64,000 bases of DNA from contig JAKVOZ010000006.1 of the NCBI GenBank assembly GCA_022482545.1, positions 1 to 64,000 of the forward strand, given 5' to 3'. A program made the translations under genes and the position numbers. Positions 9,170 through 19,143 of this stretch are shown in pieces. The notes below the pieces were generated by a model. That model did no database searches. It was not told the DNA's origin and saw nothing but the letters and a program-made list of their open reading frames with translations. Origin of the DNA: Bacteroidales bacterium (lineage in GTDB: Bacteria; Bacteroidota; Bacteroidia; Bacteroidales; P3). The stretch's first letter is position 1, and every line of letters starts with the position of its first letter.

Positions 9170-10148
9170 AACAGATGGTATTGGAGATGTTATTTTAACT
9201 CTTCCTTTATGTGGAATAATAAAAAAAAATTACCCTAATTCTAATCTGCTCTTTTTTGGCTCATCTTACACAAAAGATATTATAACTCTAAATAATGACG
9301 TAGATTCTTTTATTGACTACACTAATTTATTAACTCTTAATAAGAAAGAACAGATAGAATACTTGAAATCGCTTAAAATAGATATTATTTTATTTGTTTT
9401 TCCTAATCGTTATCTTAGTTGTCTTTGCAAGAAGGCTAAAATAAAAACAAGAATAGCCACATCTCATCGTATCTATAATCTTTTATATTGCAATAAACTT
9501 ATTAATTTCTCTCGCAAGAACTCTTTTCTTCACGAAGCCCAACTAAATACTTTCCTATTATCTCCCTTTATTAAAAACAAAGATTATTCAAAAGAAGAAT
9601 TGTTTAACTTTATTCATTTTATTAAACCAAAAACAGACAGTACAATAAAAAACAAATTATCTAATACGTCTTTTAATTTAATTATTCACCCAAAAAGCAA
9701 AGGCAGTGCAAGAGAATGGAGTATGGATAATTATAATAAGATGATAACATTTCTTGATAAAGATATTAAGATATTTGTATGTGGAACAGAAAATGAAGGA
9801 AAATCAATTAAGATTGAAGGAGAAAATGTTACTATTCTTACTGGTACGATGTCGTTAAAAGAATACATAGAATTTATTTCATTAAGTGATTGTCTTGTTG
9901 CTTGCAGTACTGGACCATTACATCTTGCTGGAATATTAAATATAAATGCTGTCGGTTTATTTGCTCCAATGAAAAGCATTAGTCCTCAACGTTGGCAACC
10001 ATTAGGAAACAAAGTTAAAATATTTTGCAAAGATAAACCTTTATGTAATGATTGTAAGAAAAATTCGCCTTGCAAATGTATTAACGATATTACTCCACAA
10101 GAAGTAGCATCTTACATTAACAATCTTAATCGTAATAAAAACAATTAA
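9132..10148 (+). CDS. Family 9 glycosyltransferase (heptosyltransferase-like)
   Basis: A 338-residue GT9 protein of the GT-B fold. The N-terminal ISRTDGIGDVILTLPLCGII and the C-terminal CSTGPLHLAGILN are the family signatures, and LFAPMKSISPQRWQPLG follows as in ADP-heptose:LPS heptosyltransferases. Cysteines near the end (LCNDCKKNSPCKC) are also common in this group. It would extend the LPS core. The ATG at 9132 lies inside the previous gene; the homologous start motif begins about ten residues later, so this start is reasonable. It converges with a minus-strand gene, and the two stop codons overlap (10145-10148). Confidence 0.9.
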   Translation: MRTLDTKTIAISRTDGIGDVILTLPLCGIIKKNYPNSNLLFFGSSYTKDIITLNNDVDSFIDYTNLLTLNKKEQIEYLKSLKIDIILFVFPNRYLSCLCKKAKIKTRIATSHRIYNLLYCNKLINFSRKNSFLHEAQLNTFLLSPFIKNKDYSKEELFNFIHFIKPKTDSTIKNKLSNTSFNLIIHPKSKGSAREWSMDNYNKMITFLDKDIKIFVCGTENEGKSIKIEGENVTILTGTMSLKEYIEFISLSDCLVACSTGPLHLAGILNINAVGLFAPMKSISPQRWQPLGNKVKIFCKDKPLCNDCKKNSPCKCINDITPQEVASYINNLNRNKNN

Positions 10149-11605
10149 TTACCTTCACAATAAAAAGTTTTCTTTTCTTTCGTTATTTTCCAAAAATACA
10201 TTAATCTACTTGCATTTTCAGAATCTTCTTTCTTCTGTGGATTTGTCCATGATATTATAGTACAATTCTCTTTTAAAGCAACAACTCTATCTTTTGATGA
10301 GGCTATCTCTTGCATGGTTTTTTCTTCATTATCATTTCTCCAATATGCTGGATTATCTGCAACAGTAAATAAAAGAATAATAAATCCCAATAAGCAATAA
10401 TACCATTTTATATTTCTCTTTGTTTTAATATTTTCAATAAGGAATAATGAAGAATAAACAAGATAAAATATTAAAGAGAATGATATTGCGATTATTGTAT
10501 CATAACGAATAATATATGGACGATAAGGACGATAACCACCAAAAGGAAGAAGAAGAATATAAACAATACTAAAAATCATTATCCATTCAAAAAGATTAAC
10601 AACATGTTTGCCTTCATTCCTATGATTACGATAAATAAATATTGTATTCAATAAACAAAAACCAAAGAGAAAAGAAAAACCACCCTTACCTGCAAGAAAC
10701 ATATTTAAAAATCCTTTTGGTAAAAGTTTATATCTTTCAATTAATGATATTGGTTCATCATACATAGAATTGTAAGTACCTAAATACAACGAATAAAGCG
10801 ACAACACTGCTAATGGAATAAGAAAATAAAGATATGATTGTGGTATGTTTTTCAAAGCAAATAACAAATTAAATGACTTGTTTGCCTTAATAAATCTAAT
10901 AAAGTATCGCAAAACAATAGTAAAAATAAAAACAAAAGCAATAGCCGGATTAGTGGCTCCTGAAAAACACGACAAAACAAGAAAAACAAATGAATATACA
11001 ACAAGTATTATTTTATTTTTAATAATATCTTTATCATAAAACTCTTTGAAAAAGAATGGTAAAAGATATAAAACAAGAAACAATAAAGGCATTGCATAAA
11101 AGAACGCATAAGTTATTGCTGGGTCAATAATACCAATACTTCTTGTTGCTCCACATGTTTGAAAAAGAGAACAGAAGAACAAAAATATGAAAGCAAACTT
11201 TGTCCTATCTTTAACACGAAAACTTCCCAAAGTGAAGAACGTTAAAAAAAAGATTAACGCCAATTGCATTATCATTTTAGCAATAGCGCAAGAGGCATAT
11301 ACACTTTGTATTGGCGAAAGGAAGCCTTGCAAAACAAATGGCATAAAATTAAAGTATCTATTATATAAATAGTGAGAGAAAAAACGATTAGGTCCTGCGT
11401 GATGATTTTGATTTATTATAGTATTTACTCCGAATGGGTCATTAAAAATAGGTTTAACATAATCCAAAGGCAAAACACTTTCTGGCATATCTCCATCGAG
11501 TTCTGCATTGTAATGTTGTGAAAAACTATAACAAACATCTACAACTATCAATACAAGAAAAACATAAAATAATATCCGTTTTATTTTATTTGTATTTTCA
11601 ATCAT
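10145..11605 (-). CDS. Polytopic membrane protein of unknown function
   Basis: A 486-residue membrane protein with about ten to eleven hydrophobic helices and a hydrophilic C-terminal tail of about 60 residues rich in charged groups and tryptophan. The first helix is followed by a loop of about 60 residues containing DGDMPESVLPLDYV and HHAGPNRFFSHYLYNRYFN. This general plan (large first external loop, many helices) resembles GT-C enzymes and DUF-type membrane proteins of Bacteroidota, but no signature motif is secure. Its stop overlaps that of the GT9 gene tail to tail. I see no promoter match in the 157-bp gap upstream. Confidence 0.78.
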   Translation of the reverse strand: MIENTNKIKRILFYVFLVLIVVDVCYSFSQHYNAELDGDMPESVLPLDYVKPIFNDPFGVNTIINQNHHAGPNRFFSHYLYNRYFNFMPFVLQGFLSPIQSVYASCAIAKMIMQLALIFFLTFFTLGSFRVKDRTKFAFIFLFFCSLFQTCGATRSIGIIDPAITYAFFYAMPLLFLVLYLLPFFFKEFYDKDIIKNKIILVVYSFVFLVLSCFSGATNPAIAFVFIFTIVLRYFIRFIKANKSFNLLFALKNIPQSYLYFLIPLAVLSLYSLYLGTYNSMYDEPISLIERYKLLPKGFLNMFLAGKGGFSFLFGFCLLNTIFIYRNHRNEGKHVVNLFEWIMIFSIVYILLLPFGGYRPYRPYIIRYDTIIAISFSLIFYLVYSSLFLIENIKTKRNIKWYYCLLGFIILLFTVADNPAYWRNDNEEKTMQEIASSKDRVVALKENCTIISWTNPQKKEDSENASRLMYFWKITKEKKTFYCEGN

Positions 11606-11673
11606 AAAAATCTAATATCATTTATTTTTATCAAGTTATTCTTAGTTTTAAACAACTCACTATCAACCTTTAC

Positions 11674-11744
11674 TATCTCTTCGTTTTATTTTTTTATCTT
11701 CTTATTTTATTTCAATATCTCTTTATTTTATTTTGATAGATTAA
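11674..11744. repeat. Short AT-rich interspersed motif cluster
   Basis: It contains CTCTTCGTTTTATTT and TTTCAATATCTCTTTATTTT, in the opposite orientation to the copy near 2325. It lies between folE and the membrane protein gene, where no terminator hairpin was seen. Confidence 0.45.
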
Positions 11745-11762
11745 AGAAATATTTAAGAGTTG

Positions 11763-12386
11763 TTATGAAAGTCTAACACCAATAAGATGCATAAATTCTT
11801 CTCTTGTTTGAGGGTTTTTAAGGAATGCTCCCGTAAAGTCAGATGTTGTTGTTAATGAGTTTTGTTTTTGAACACCACGCATACTCATACAAAGATGTTG
11901 TGCTTCAATAACAACAGCAACTCCAAGTGGATTCAATGTATCTTGAATACAATTCTTTATTTGTTGAGTAAGTCTTTCTTGTACTTGTAATCTTCTTGCA
12001 AAACATTCTACCACACGAGGAATTTTACTTAATCCTACTATCGTTCCATTAGGAATATATGCCACATGGGCTTTGCCAATTATTGGTACAAGATGATGTT
12101 CGCACAATGAATATATCTCTATGTTCTTAACAAGCACCATTTGTTTATAATCTTCTTTAAACATTGCACTTCTTAATATAGCAGCAGGGTCAACATCATA
12201 ACCATGAGTAAAGAACTGCATTGCTTTTGCAACTCTTATTGGCGTTTTCAATAAACCTTCTCTCTGTGGATCTTCTCCCAACAATTTAAGTATCTCTTTA
12301 TAATGAAAAGCAAGATTATCTAATGTCTGTTGGTCGTAGTTCTCTTTCTTCTCATATCCCAAATTATTAATCTCATTCTTAGCCAT
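11763..12386 (-). CDS. folE: GTP cyclohydrolase I
   Basis: A 207-residue FolE that converts GTP to dihydroneopterin triphosphate, the first step of folate and pterin synthesis and a possible entry to queuosine. Zinc and catalytic blocks are present: [37 protein letters not shown], and [15 protein letters not shown], followed by the C-terminal TREEFMHLI. Zinc-binding Cys and His residues are intact, so this is the zinc-dependent type IA enzyme. I chose ATG 12386; a TTG ten codons upstream overlaps the -7 promoter element at 12414-12421 and cannot be the start. Confidence 0.95.
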   Translation of the reverse strand: MAKNEINNLGYEKKENYDQQTLDNLAFHYKEILKLLGEDPQREGLLKTPIRVAKAMQFFTHGYDVDPAAILRSAMFKEDYKQMVLVKNIEIYSLCEHHLVPIIGKAHVAYIPNGTIVGLSKIPRVVECFARRLQVQERLTQQIKNCIQDTLNPLGVAVVIEAQHLCMSMRGVQKQNSLTTTSDFTGAFLKNPQTREEFMHLIGVRLS

Positions 12387-12413
12387 AAACTTCTTAGTCT
12401 TTATTTTGGTTTG

Positions 12414-12421
12414 CAAAAGTA
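12414..12421 (-). promoter_or_regulatory. Promoter for folE
   Basis: On the minus strand this reads TACTTTTG then CA, matching TAnnTTTG. It lies directly after the terminator of the upstream gene, so folE is an independent unit. Confidence 0.7.
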
Positions 12422-12427
12422 CAAAAA

Positions 12428-12460
12428 AAAACTTGGCAAATCAAAGACTTACCAAGTTTT
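12428..12460 (-). terminator. Rho-independent terminator of the Omp28-like gene
   Basis: Arms AAAACTTGG (12428-12436) and CCAAGTTTT (12452-12460) are a perfect 9-bp inverted repeat with a 15-base loop. Read on the minus strand, the stem runs straight into a T tract. It lies 24 bp after the stop at 12484. Confidence 0.72.
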
Positions 12461-12483
12461 AATGAAACATTATTTCTTATTAA

Positions 12484-14301
12484 CTATTTATTAATAGATA
12501 ATTTCTTTGTTACTATTCCGCTATTTGTTACTATTCTAACGAAGAACATACCATTGTTTAGGTTAGAAGTATTGATAGAGAAATTATTATCTCCTGATAC
12601 TAAATTTTTGTCTCCAAGAGAAATAACTTGTCTACCCAACATATCAACAACTTCTATTGTTGCTTGTGTTGAACTATTTACAGAAACTTGAATATTTACT
12701 TTATCATTTGCTGGATTAGGATAAACAAGAGTTTGATAAACGTTATCATTAGCATCTGTTAAACCAACACCAGAAGTTATTTTGAAATCACCCATTGATT
12801 GTGCTCCATATTTTCCATCAGAAGAAAGTAATAATGTATTATCTGCATCATATATTTTATAGAATCCTCTTCCATAACTTCCATTTATACCATCACTTCC
12901 TGCATCATTAATTTCAAATGTATAACAACCAACGCCTGCAACTTCAACACCTGGTAATAATATTGTATCTGGTGTAGAAGGTGCTGTATTTGTATCTACA
13001 TATGGTCCGCCATTAGCCACTACATCATTTCTAAAATTATATAGTTTCCATGTTATTTCAGAACCTTTTCTATCTCTTTTTAATACAAGTCTTGGTATTC
13101 CGTTTCCTGCAACTGGACTTGCTTTTGTTATTGAATTAACATTAGAGATATTTGACATTGTTGTTCCATTAATTTTATCTATTGATACTATTATGTTATC
13201 CGCAGAACCAATTGTTACTGGTATTGCAGGAAGATCTATTGTTGTATCACTGAATGAAAGAAGGCTTCCTGTGAATGTATATGTTTGTGTTGTATTATTA
13301 TTACCATCTTTATATGTAAAATCAACACTTGTTATGTTTTCACCTTCATTTCTAAATTTAACGCTTGGTACAACTAAATCATTACAACCATATTTTGGTT
13401 TAAGTGTAATAGAAGATATACTTGCTGATGGAGCTGTTAAATTATATGTAGGATTAACTCTTATACCTGTATAAATATTAGGTCCATGTATGTTTGTACA
13501 ACCTGTTGCATAACCATCTGTTACAAACACTGCAAGATTAATATCACCAAGTTTAACCTCAACATTTGATAATGTTGCTGGTATTGTATAAGTATATGTC
13601 TTTGTTATAAGTGTTCCTGCTGGAATAGTTGTAGAATGAGTTGTTAATGAATCTCCCCATTGTCCTGTTATCATATCTCTTAACATGTGCATATGAATAT
13701 ATTTGCCATCTGCTGTTATTTGACTTGGATTATAGTTTCCATAATTCTGTTGTTCTCCTTTTATATTATCTTGTAAAAGAACTACATTTAGAAGATTAAA
13801 TGATTGGCTTACTTCTTGTCTGTAATAAACCTCAACATTAATAGTCATTGTTCTTGTTGCTGCATCAACTGATGCTGTTGCTCCTATATTTACAGGAGAA
13901 ACTTGATTCAAGATTCCATTTGCTGTACTTTCCCAAGTTGTTCTAGAAGGTACTATTGTTGATATTTTACAACTTGAAATAGGTGTTCTGTTTAATGTTC
14001 CTGATGGATAACCACGAAGATTTGTTTGATTAGCAAGTGCATTACCATATTGTGTTGTATAATTAGGAGAATAACCTTGTGTGTAACCTCCTTGATGAAT
14101 ATTAATAGGTACTACTCTACCTGAATGTGCTTCAGAGTATTCTGCTACGTTTTGATGTCCTAATGGACAATACCCGCAACCAATACCTGTGAATTCTTCA
14201 ATAACTACATTCCTATTATGAACTGTAGTATCTACAATAGTTTGTGCTGATGCTCCAAATGCAAAAGCCAAACTCATTACTGTTAATAAAATTTTTTTCA
14301 T
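12484..14301 (-). CDS. Omp28-like T9SS cargo protein with thioredoxin-like head
   Basis: A 605-residue secreted protein. Signal peptide residues 1-19 (ends GASAQ). The mature N-terminus EEFTGIGCGYCPLGH has a CxxC pair (C42, C45) on a thioredoxin-like fold, and QGGYTQGYS with GYPSGTLNR follows, the pattern of Omp28-related outer membrane proteins of Bacteroidota. The middle (about 290-500) is beta-rich and contains GVEVAGVGCYTFEINDAGSDGI. The last ~80 residues start at VYPNPANDKVNI and end ITKKLSINK style (VTKKLSINK), a T9SS type A sorting domain that sends the protein across the outer membrane to the surface. It has its own promoter and terminator, so it is monocistronic. The role is unknown. 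Confidence 0.88.
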   Translation of the reverse strand: MKKILLTVMSLAFAFGASAQTIVDTTVHNRNVVIEEFTGIGCGYCPLGHQNVAEYSEAHSGRVVPINIHQGGYTQGYSPNYTTQYGNALANQTNLRGYPSGTLNRTPISSCKISTIVPSRTTWESTANGILNQVSPVNIGATASVDAATRTMTINVEVYYRQEVSQSFNLLNVVLLQDNIKGEQQNYGNYNPSQITADGKYIHMHMLRDMITGQWGDSLTTHSTTIPAGTLITKTYTYTIPATLSNVEVKLGDINLAVFVTDGYATGCTNIHGPNIYTGIRVNPTYNLTAPSASISSITLKPKYGCNDLVVPSVKFRNEGENITSVDFTYKDGNNNTTQTYTFTGSLLSFSDTTIDLPAIPVTIGSADNIIVSIDKINGTTMSNISNVNSITKASPVAGNGIPRLVLKRDRKGSEITWKLYNFRNDVVANGGPYVDTNTAPSTPDTILLPGVEVAGVGCYTFEINDAGSDGINGSYGRGFYKIYDADNTLLLSSDGKYGAQSMGDFKITSGVGLTDANDNVYQTLVYPNPANDKVNIQVSVNSSTQATIEVVDMLGRQVISLGDKNLVSGDNNFSINTSNLNNGMFFVRIVTNSGIVTKKLSINK

Positions 14302-14339
14302 TCTCGTTTTTTTGTTTTATTATTAAATATTTATGGGTG

Positions 14340-14347
14340 CAAAGATA
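14340..14347 (-). promoter_or_regulatory. Promoter for the Omp28-like gene
   Basis: The minus strand reads TATCTTTGCA, matching TAnnTTTG. It lies about 40 bp before the start codon at 14301. Confidence 0.7.
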
Positions 14348-14397
14348 TGATATAAAATTTTATTTACAAAAAAAAAATATATTTTTTTAACTTTTTT

Positions 14398-16299
14398 TTA
14401 CTTAGATTGTTCTTCAAGTATTTTATTTTTTATACTCTCAACATCAATATGACAAATCTCTTGTAGTTCAGATACTTTTCCTTGTTCTATAAACTCATCT
14501 GGTATACCCATATTAATTATTTTGTTTTTGTAGTTCTTTTTATTTGCATACGAAACAACCGTCCAACCAAAACCACCTCTTATAACACCATCTTCTATCG
14601 TTATTATTGTTTCATATTTTGTTAATATATCATCGAGCAATTTCTCATCAATAGGTTTTAAGAATCTAAAATTATATACTCCTATTGTTTTATCATCACT
14701 GTTTATTTTTTCAACTGCTTTCAATACATTATTGCCTATCGTACCAAGACTAAGTACTGCCACCTTTTCTCCTTCTTGAATAGTCTCTGCTTTTCCTATC
14801 TCAATTTGTTTCATCTTTGTTTGCCAATCCACAACAAAGCCCTTACCTCTTGGATAACGTATGGCAATAGGTTGATTAATTTTAGTTGCAGTATAAAGCA
14901 TATCTCTCATCTCTACTTCATTCATCGGTGCACAAATAACAATGTTTGGTATAAGATTAAGATAACTTAAATCAAATACTCCATGATGTGTTGCTCCATC
15001 TTCTCCCACAAGTCCTGCTCTATCCAAACAAAGAACAACATGTAGTTTCTGCAATGCTATATCATGTATTATTTGGTCAAAACCTCTTTGCAAAAATGAC
15101 GAATAAATACAGCATAAAGGTATTAGCCCTCTTGAAGCAAAGCCTGCTGAAAGTGTTACTGCATGTTCTTCTGCTATTGCAACGTCAAACGTTCTTTTAG
15201 GAAACATCTTGTTCATTTCATTCAACGAAGACCCTGTAAGCATAGCCGGAGTTATCGCAACTATCTTCTCATTTTCTTTTGCAAGTTCTACAACCGTCTT
15301 TCCAAATACTTCATTAAACTTTAACGGCTCTGTTTCTTTATGTGATTTATGCTGAATAACGCCTGTCTTGGCATCAAACAATCCCGGAGCATGATATGTC
15401 GTTGGATTGTCTTCCGCAATAGGCATTCCCTTACCTTTCTTTGTTATGATGTGAAGAATCTTTGGCCCATTTATCTTCTTTAAATCATTAATAGTTTTTA
15501 TTAGTGTTGGCAAATCATTCCCATCAATAGGACCAAAATATCTTATATTCAACGCTTCAAAGAAATTACTCTTACCTGAAAACAATGTCTTAATAACAAA
15601 CAACACTCTTTTAATGAATGTTTTATGTTTATTGAAAGCATCTGTGTTGCCTCCCAAAGCATTCCAAATCTTATTCTTTATATGGTTATATGTTGCCGAT
15701 GTTGTTATCTTAGTGAAATATTGACTCAATGCTCCAACTCTTTTATCTATTGATATTCCGTTATCATTCAATATTATAAGCAGATTAGCCGAACTTGTCC
15801 CTGCTTGATTCAATGCCTCAAAAACCATTCCTCCTGTCATAGAACCATCTCCTATAACAGCAATATGATAATGTTGTTCATTCTTTATGCTATCTGCTAT
15901 CGCCATAGCCAAAGAGGCAGATATTGAAGTTGATGCGTGTCCTGTACCAAAAGAATCATATTCACTTTCATCTCTTCTTGGAAAACCACTTAGTCCATTA
16001 AGTTGTCTTATCTTTTGAAACGCCTGCTTCCTTCCTGTCAAAACTTTATGGGCATAGGCTTGGTGTCCAACGTCCCAAACAAGCGTATCATTAGGTACAT
16101 CAAACAAGTAATGCAAAGCAACAGTAAGCTCAATAGTTCCAAGACTTGATGCAAGGTGTCCAGGATTTTCAGACAAAACATCTATTATATATTGTCTTAA
16201 ATCACCACAAAGACTAATCAAATCTTCCATTGACAATCCTTTTAAATCGTTTGGTGTTGATACTTTCGCAAGAATTTCTCCCTCTTTAATATCTTTCAT
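14398..16299 (-). CDS. dxs: 1-deoxy-D-xylulose-5-phosphate synthase
   Basis: A 633-residue thiamine-diphosphate enzyme that joins pyruvate and glyceraldehyde 3-phosphate, the committed step of the MEP isoprenoid pathway. ThDP binding is seen at GDGSMTGG (150-157) with the following NDNGISID. The N-terminal VWDVGHQAYAHKVLTGR and FGTGHASTSIS blocks, and the C-terminal AEEHAVTLSAGFA, YSSFLQRGFDQIIHD and DGATHHGVFDL blocks are all present, so it is complete. It has its own promoter at 16319-16326. The product feeds undecaprenyl carriers, which the sugar transferase at 782-2206 needs. Confidence 0.97.
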   Translation of the reverse strand: MKDIKEGEILAKVSTPNDLKGLSMEDLISLCGDLRQYIIDVLSENPGHLASSLGTIELTVALHYLFDVPNDTLVWDVGHQAYAHKVLTGRKQAFQKIRQLNGLSGFPRRDESEYDSFGTGHASTSISASLAMAIADSIKNEQHYHIAVIGDGSMTGGMVFEALNQAGTSSANLLIILNDNGISIDKRVGALSQYFTKITTSATYNHIKNKIWNALGGNTDAFNKHKTFIKRVLFVIKTLFSGKSNFFEALNIRYFGPIDGNDLPTLIKTINDLKKINGPKILHIITKKGKGMPIAEDNPTTYHAPGLFDAKTGVIQHKSHKETEPLKFNEVFGKTVVELAKENEKIVAITPAMLTGSSLNEMNKMFPKRTFDVAIAEEHAVTLSAGFASRGLIPLCCIYSSFLQRGFDQIIHDIALQKLHVVLCLDRAGLVGEDGATHHGVFDLSYLNLIPNIVICAPMNEVEMRDMLYTATKINQPIAIRYPRGKGFVVDWQTKMKQIEIGKAETIQEGEKVAVLSLGTIGNNVLKAVEKINSDDKTIGVYNFRFLKPIDEKLLDDILTKYETIITIEDGVIRGGFGWTVVSYANKKNYKNKIINMGIPDEFIEQGKVSELQEICHIDVESIKNKILEEQSK

Positions 16300-16318
16300 T
16301 ATCTATAAAATTAATTTG

Positions 16319-16326
16319 CAAAGTTA
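16319..16326 (-). promoter_or_regulatory. Promoter for dxs
   Basis: On the minus strand TAACTTTG is preceded, 20 bp upstream, by TTTG (16347-16350). Both boxes of the Bacteroidota promoter are present. Confidence 0.75.
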
Positions 16327-16394
16327 CAAAAAGATATAAGAATTTTCAAATAAGAATAAATTTTAATTAAATAAAAATAAGATAAAAATTGTTT

Positions 16395-16762
16395 GTTTGT
16401 CTAAATATCTAATCTTGATAACGCCTCATACGTTCAATCTTTGCATGCCATATGTAACTATTACGTAATTTTTGAAAGCATACAGAGTTGAAATTGTTCT
16501 ATTTTTCCTATAATTATATGATATTTGGGCAAAAAGTGTTCTAAAAGGACAAAAATCAATGGTTTTCTTACCAAAATCTTTTGCTAATCTAATGAAATAG
16601 AATAAAGAGATATTTTATTGTCTTTTGATTCCATTAAAATAGTTCTTCGTTTCATTTCAACAGTGTCAAAAAAGAATGAAATACCTCTTAAAAACACTAA
16701 AATTTTGTGAGAACATATTGTCTAAAAGCAAGTACTAAGAAAAGTGATAGTTCATCTAAAAA
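16395..16762 (+). repeat. Dispersed ~370-bp intergenic element, copy A
   Basis: This fills most of the 516-bp gap between dxs and aspS. It starts with GTCTAAA (16399-16405) and ends with ACTAAGAAAAGTGATAG and TCTAAAAA. It is nearly identical to copy B (47871-48234), with the best-preserved ~150 bp around 16490-16640 differing at only a handful of positions, and it shares ends and layout with the diverged copy C (30872-31245). Internal landmarks are TTGATAACGCCTCATACG, TTGTTCTATTTTTCC, GTTCTAAAAGGACAAAAA and AACACTAAAATTTTGTGAG. No open frame is shared by the copies. Strand is given by the common orientation only. Confidence 0.8.
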
Positions 16763-16764
16763 CA

Positions 16765-16798
16765 AAATAGGAGCAAGAAATTAATCTCACTCCTATTT
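16765..16798 (-). terminator. Probable terminator of the ackA-aspS operon
   Basis: AAATAGGAG (16765-16773) and CTCCTATTT (16790-16798) form a perfect 9-bp inverted repeat with a 16-base loop. On the minus strand the stem is followed by TTGTTTTTAG, a short T-rich run. It lies 18 bp past the aspS stop and abuts repeat copy A. Confidence 0.6.
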
Positions 16799-16815
16799 GC
16801 AATGTTTTTTTATGA

Positions 16816-18567
16816 TTAATCTTTCTTTTTCAAATCAAGACAGAGTTCATCAAGTTGCTGTTGTGAAATCATTGAAGGCGCATCTGCCATAAGGTCTCTA
16901 CCGCTATTATTCTTTGGAAAGGCGATAAAATCTCTTATTGTGTCAGCACCAGCAAATATTGCACACAACCTATCAAAACCAAACGCAAGTCCGCCGTGAG
17001 GAGGTGCGCCATAAGTGAAAGCATTCATCAAGAAACCAAACTGCTCTTGTGCTTTCTCGGGAGTAAATCCAAGAGCCTTGAACATATCTGCTTGTACTTT
17101 CTTGTCGTGAATACGTATTGAACCTCCGCCTACTTCTGTTCCATTTATTACAAGGTCGTAAGCGTTGGCACGAACCTCACCTGGCTTTGTGAAAAGAATA
17201 GGATAGTCTTCTGGTTTAGGGGCTGTGAATGGGTGGTGCATTGCATAATATCTTTGATCTTCTTCATTCCATTCCAAAAGTGGAAAATCAACTACCCATG
17301 TGATAGCATAATTGAATGGATTTCTAAGATTTAATCTGCTACCCATTTCAAGACGAAGCGAACAAAGAGAAATTCTTGTTTTCATCTTCTTTCCTGCCAT
17401 TATAAGCATAAGGTCGCCTGGCTTTGCATCAAACTTTTCTGCTATAACCTTTAAATCGTCCTGAGAAAAGAACTTATCCACAGAAGATTTAAATGTCTTA
17501 TCTTCATTGTATTTAATATATACTAAACCATTTGCTCCAACTTGTGGTTTCTTTACAAATTCCGTTAATTCATCAAGTTGTTTTCTTGTATAAGAAGCAC
17601 ATCCTTGTACGCAAATACCAACAACTATTTCTGCATCATCAAATACCTTGAATCCTTTTCCTTTTGCAACATCATCTATTTCAACAAACTTCATATCAAA
17701 ACGTAAATCTGGCTTATCTGAACCATAATACTTCATAGCATCTTGCCAAGTCATACGATTGAATTTAGGAAACTCCAAATGTTTTTCTTCTTTGAAAAGG
17801 TATTTTATTAATCCTTCAAAAGTGTTTAGTACATCTTCTTGCTCAACAAAAGACATCTCGCAATCTATTTGAGTAAATTCTGGCTGACGGTCTGCTCTTA
17901 GGTCTTCATCACGAAAACAACGTACAATTTGAAAATAACGGTCAAATCCCGCAACCATAAGAAGTTGTTTGTATTGTTGAGGAGATTGTGGTAAAGCATA
18001 GAACTCATTTGGATTCATACGAGAAGGTACAACAAAATCTCTTGCTCCTTCTGGTGTTGAACGAATAAGAAATGGTGTCTCTATCTCTAAGAAATCTTTA
18101 TTATTTAAATAATTCCTTATAAGAATAGAAAGACGATGCCTTAATTCAAGATTTTTTCTTACACACGCTCTTCTTAAATCCAAATAACGATACTTCATTC
18201 TAAGTTCATCGCCTCCATCTGTATTGTCTTCTATTGTGAAAGGTGGTATTTGAGCAGTATTTAAAACATTTATCTTATCAACTATGATTTCTATATCACC
18301 TGTTGAAAGATTTTTGTTCTTATTACTTCTTTCTTTTACTTCTCCTTCTACTTGAAGCACGTATTCTCTTGAAAGACTCTTTGCTTGATTATAAATATCT
18401 TTGTTTGTATCTGTATTAAATACAAGTTGTGTTATTCCATATCTATCTCTTAAATCAATAAAAGTCATGCTACCTAAATCACGAGAACGTTGTAGCCAAC
18501 CGCACAATGTTACTCTCTTTCCGCAATCCTTAATAGTTAATTCTCCGCAATTATGTGTTCTTAACAT
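16816..18567 (-). CDS. aspS: Aspartate--tRNA ligase
   Basis: A 583-residue class II aminoacyl-tRNA synthetase that charges tRNA-Asp. An OB-fold anticodon domain occupies roughly residues 1-110 ([24 protein letters not shown]), then motif 2 ([23 protein letters not shown]), a bacterial GAD insertion domain (about 285-415), and motif 3 ([10 protein letters not shown]). Length and the GAD domain identify the bacterial AspS. Its start shares one base with the stop of the acyltransferase gene, so translation is coupled in the ackA operon. Whether it is discriminating or also charges tRNA-Asn was not determined. Confidence 0.97.
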   Translation of the reverse strand: MLRTHNCGELTIKDCGKRVTLCGWLQRSRDLGSMTFIDLRDRYGITQLVFNTDTNKDIYNQAKSLSREYVLQVEGEVKERSNKNKNLSTGDIEIIVDKINVLNTAQIPPFTIEDNTDGGDELRMKYRYLDLRRACVRKNLELRHRLSILIRNYLNNKDFLEIETPFLIRSTPEGARDFVVPSRMNPNEFYALPQSPQQYKQLLMVAGFDRYFQIVRCFRDEDLRADRQPEFTQIDCEMSFVEQEDVLNTFEGLIKYLFKEEKHLEFPKFNRMTWQDAMKYYGSDKPDLRFDMKFVEIDDVAKGKGFKVFDDAEIVVGICVQGCASYTRKQLDELTEFVKKPQVGANGLVYIKYNEDKTFKSSVDKFFSQDDLKVIAEKFDAKPGDLMLIMAGKKMKTRISLCSLRLEMGSRLNLRNPFNYAITWVVDFPLLEWNEEDQRYYAMHHPFTAPKPEDYPILFTKPGEVRANAYDLVINGTEVGGGSIRIHDKKVQADMFKALGFTPEKAQEQFGFLMNAFTYGAPPHGGLAFGFDRLCAIFAGADTIRDFIAFPKNNSGRDLMADAPSMISQQQLDELCLDLKKKD

Positions 18568-19139
18568 TATTTTTCTTTTTGATGTTCTTTACTTAAATTA
18601 AAATTTAGTGGATATTTTGCCCTTACGTCCTTATAAAAGTTTTCTATAATAGCAAGGTCTTTATTATAATCTCCACTTGGTATTATCTTCTCTTTATGAA
18701 TACCACAGCATTTTGTTTCATAGTTTATCCAAGCCATATAAATAGGTTTATTGCTTAATGATGCTATAAAATAAAAGCCTTTTTTCCAATGATTAGTATA
18801 ATGTCTTGTTCCTTCTGGTGTTACAACCAAAGAGAAATCTTTTTTTTCTTGCAATGTTTTTACGACATCTTCAAAGAAGTTCTTTTTGTCCTTTCCTCTA
18901 TCAACAGGTACGCCTCCAAGACTTTTCAAAAGCAATCCTAATGGAAAGAAAAACATCTCCTTCTTTATTAAGAAATGACTTTTTATTCCCAAAGACCACA
19001 AACCTGCTCTTCCTATAACAAAGTCCCACATAGTTGTATGTGGTGCTTCTATTATTATAGCATTGTTCATCTGCTGTTCATAGTCTTTTGAAAGGTTCCA
19101 CCCACCAAGCCTTAGAATAAGATTACCTAACCACTTCAT
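18567..19139 (-). CDS. PlsC-like 1-acyl-glycerol-3-phosphate acyltransferase family protein
   Basis: A 190-residue acyltransferase. The catalytic HxxxxD motif is H34-D39 (HTTMWD), and the acceptor-binding PEGTR is at 108-112. [22 protein letters not shown] between them is also typical. It is shorter than PlsC and lacks a clear N-terminal membrane anchor, matching a group of small Bacteroidota acyltransferases whose acceptor is not established; lysophosphatidate or a membrane glycolipid are both possible. It sits 4 bp after ackA and overlaps aspS by one base. Confidence 0.85.
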   Translation of the reverse strand: MKWLGNLILRLGGWNLSKDYEQQMNNAIIIEAPHTTMWDFVIGRAGLWSLGIKSHFLIKKEMFFFPLGLLLKSLGGVPVDRGKDKKNFFEDVVKTLQEKKDFSLVVTPEGTRHYTNHWKKGFYFIASLSNKPIYMAWINYETKCCGIHKEKIIPSGDYNKDLAIIENFYKDVRAKYPLNFNLSKEHQKEK

Positions 19140-19143
19140 TATA

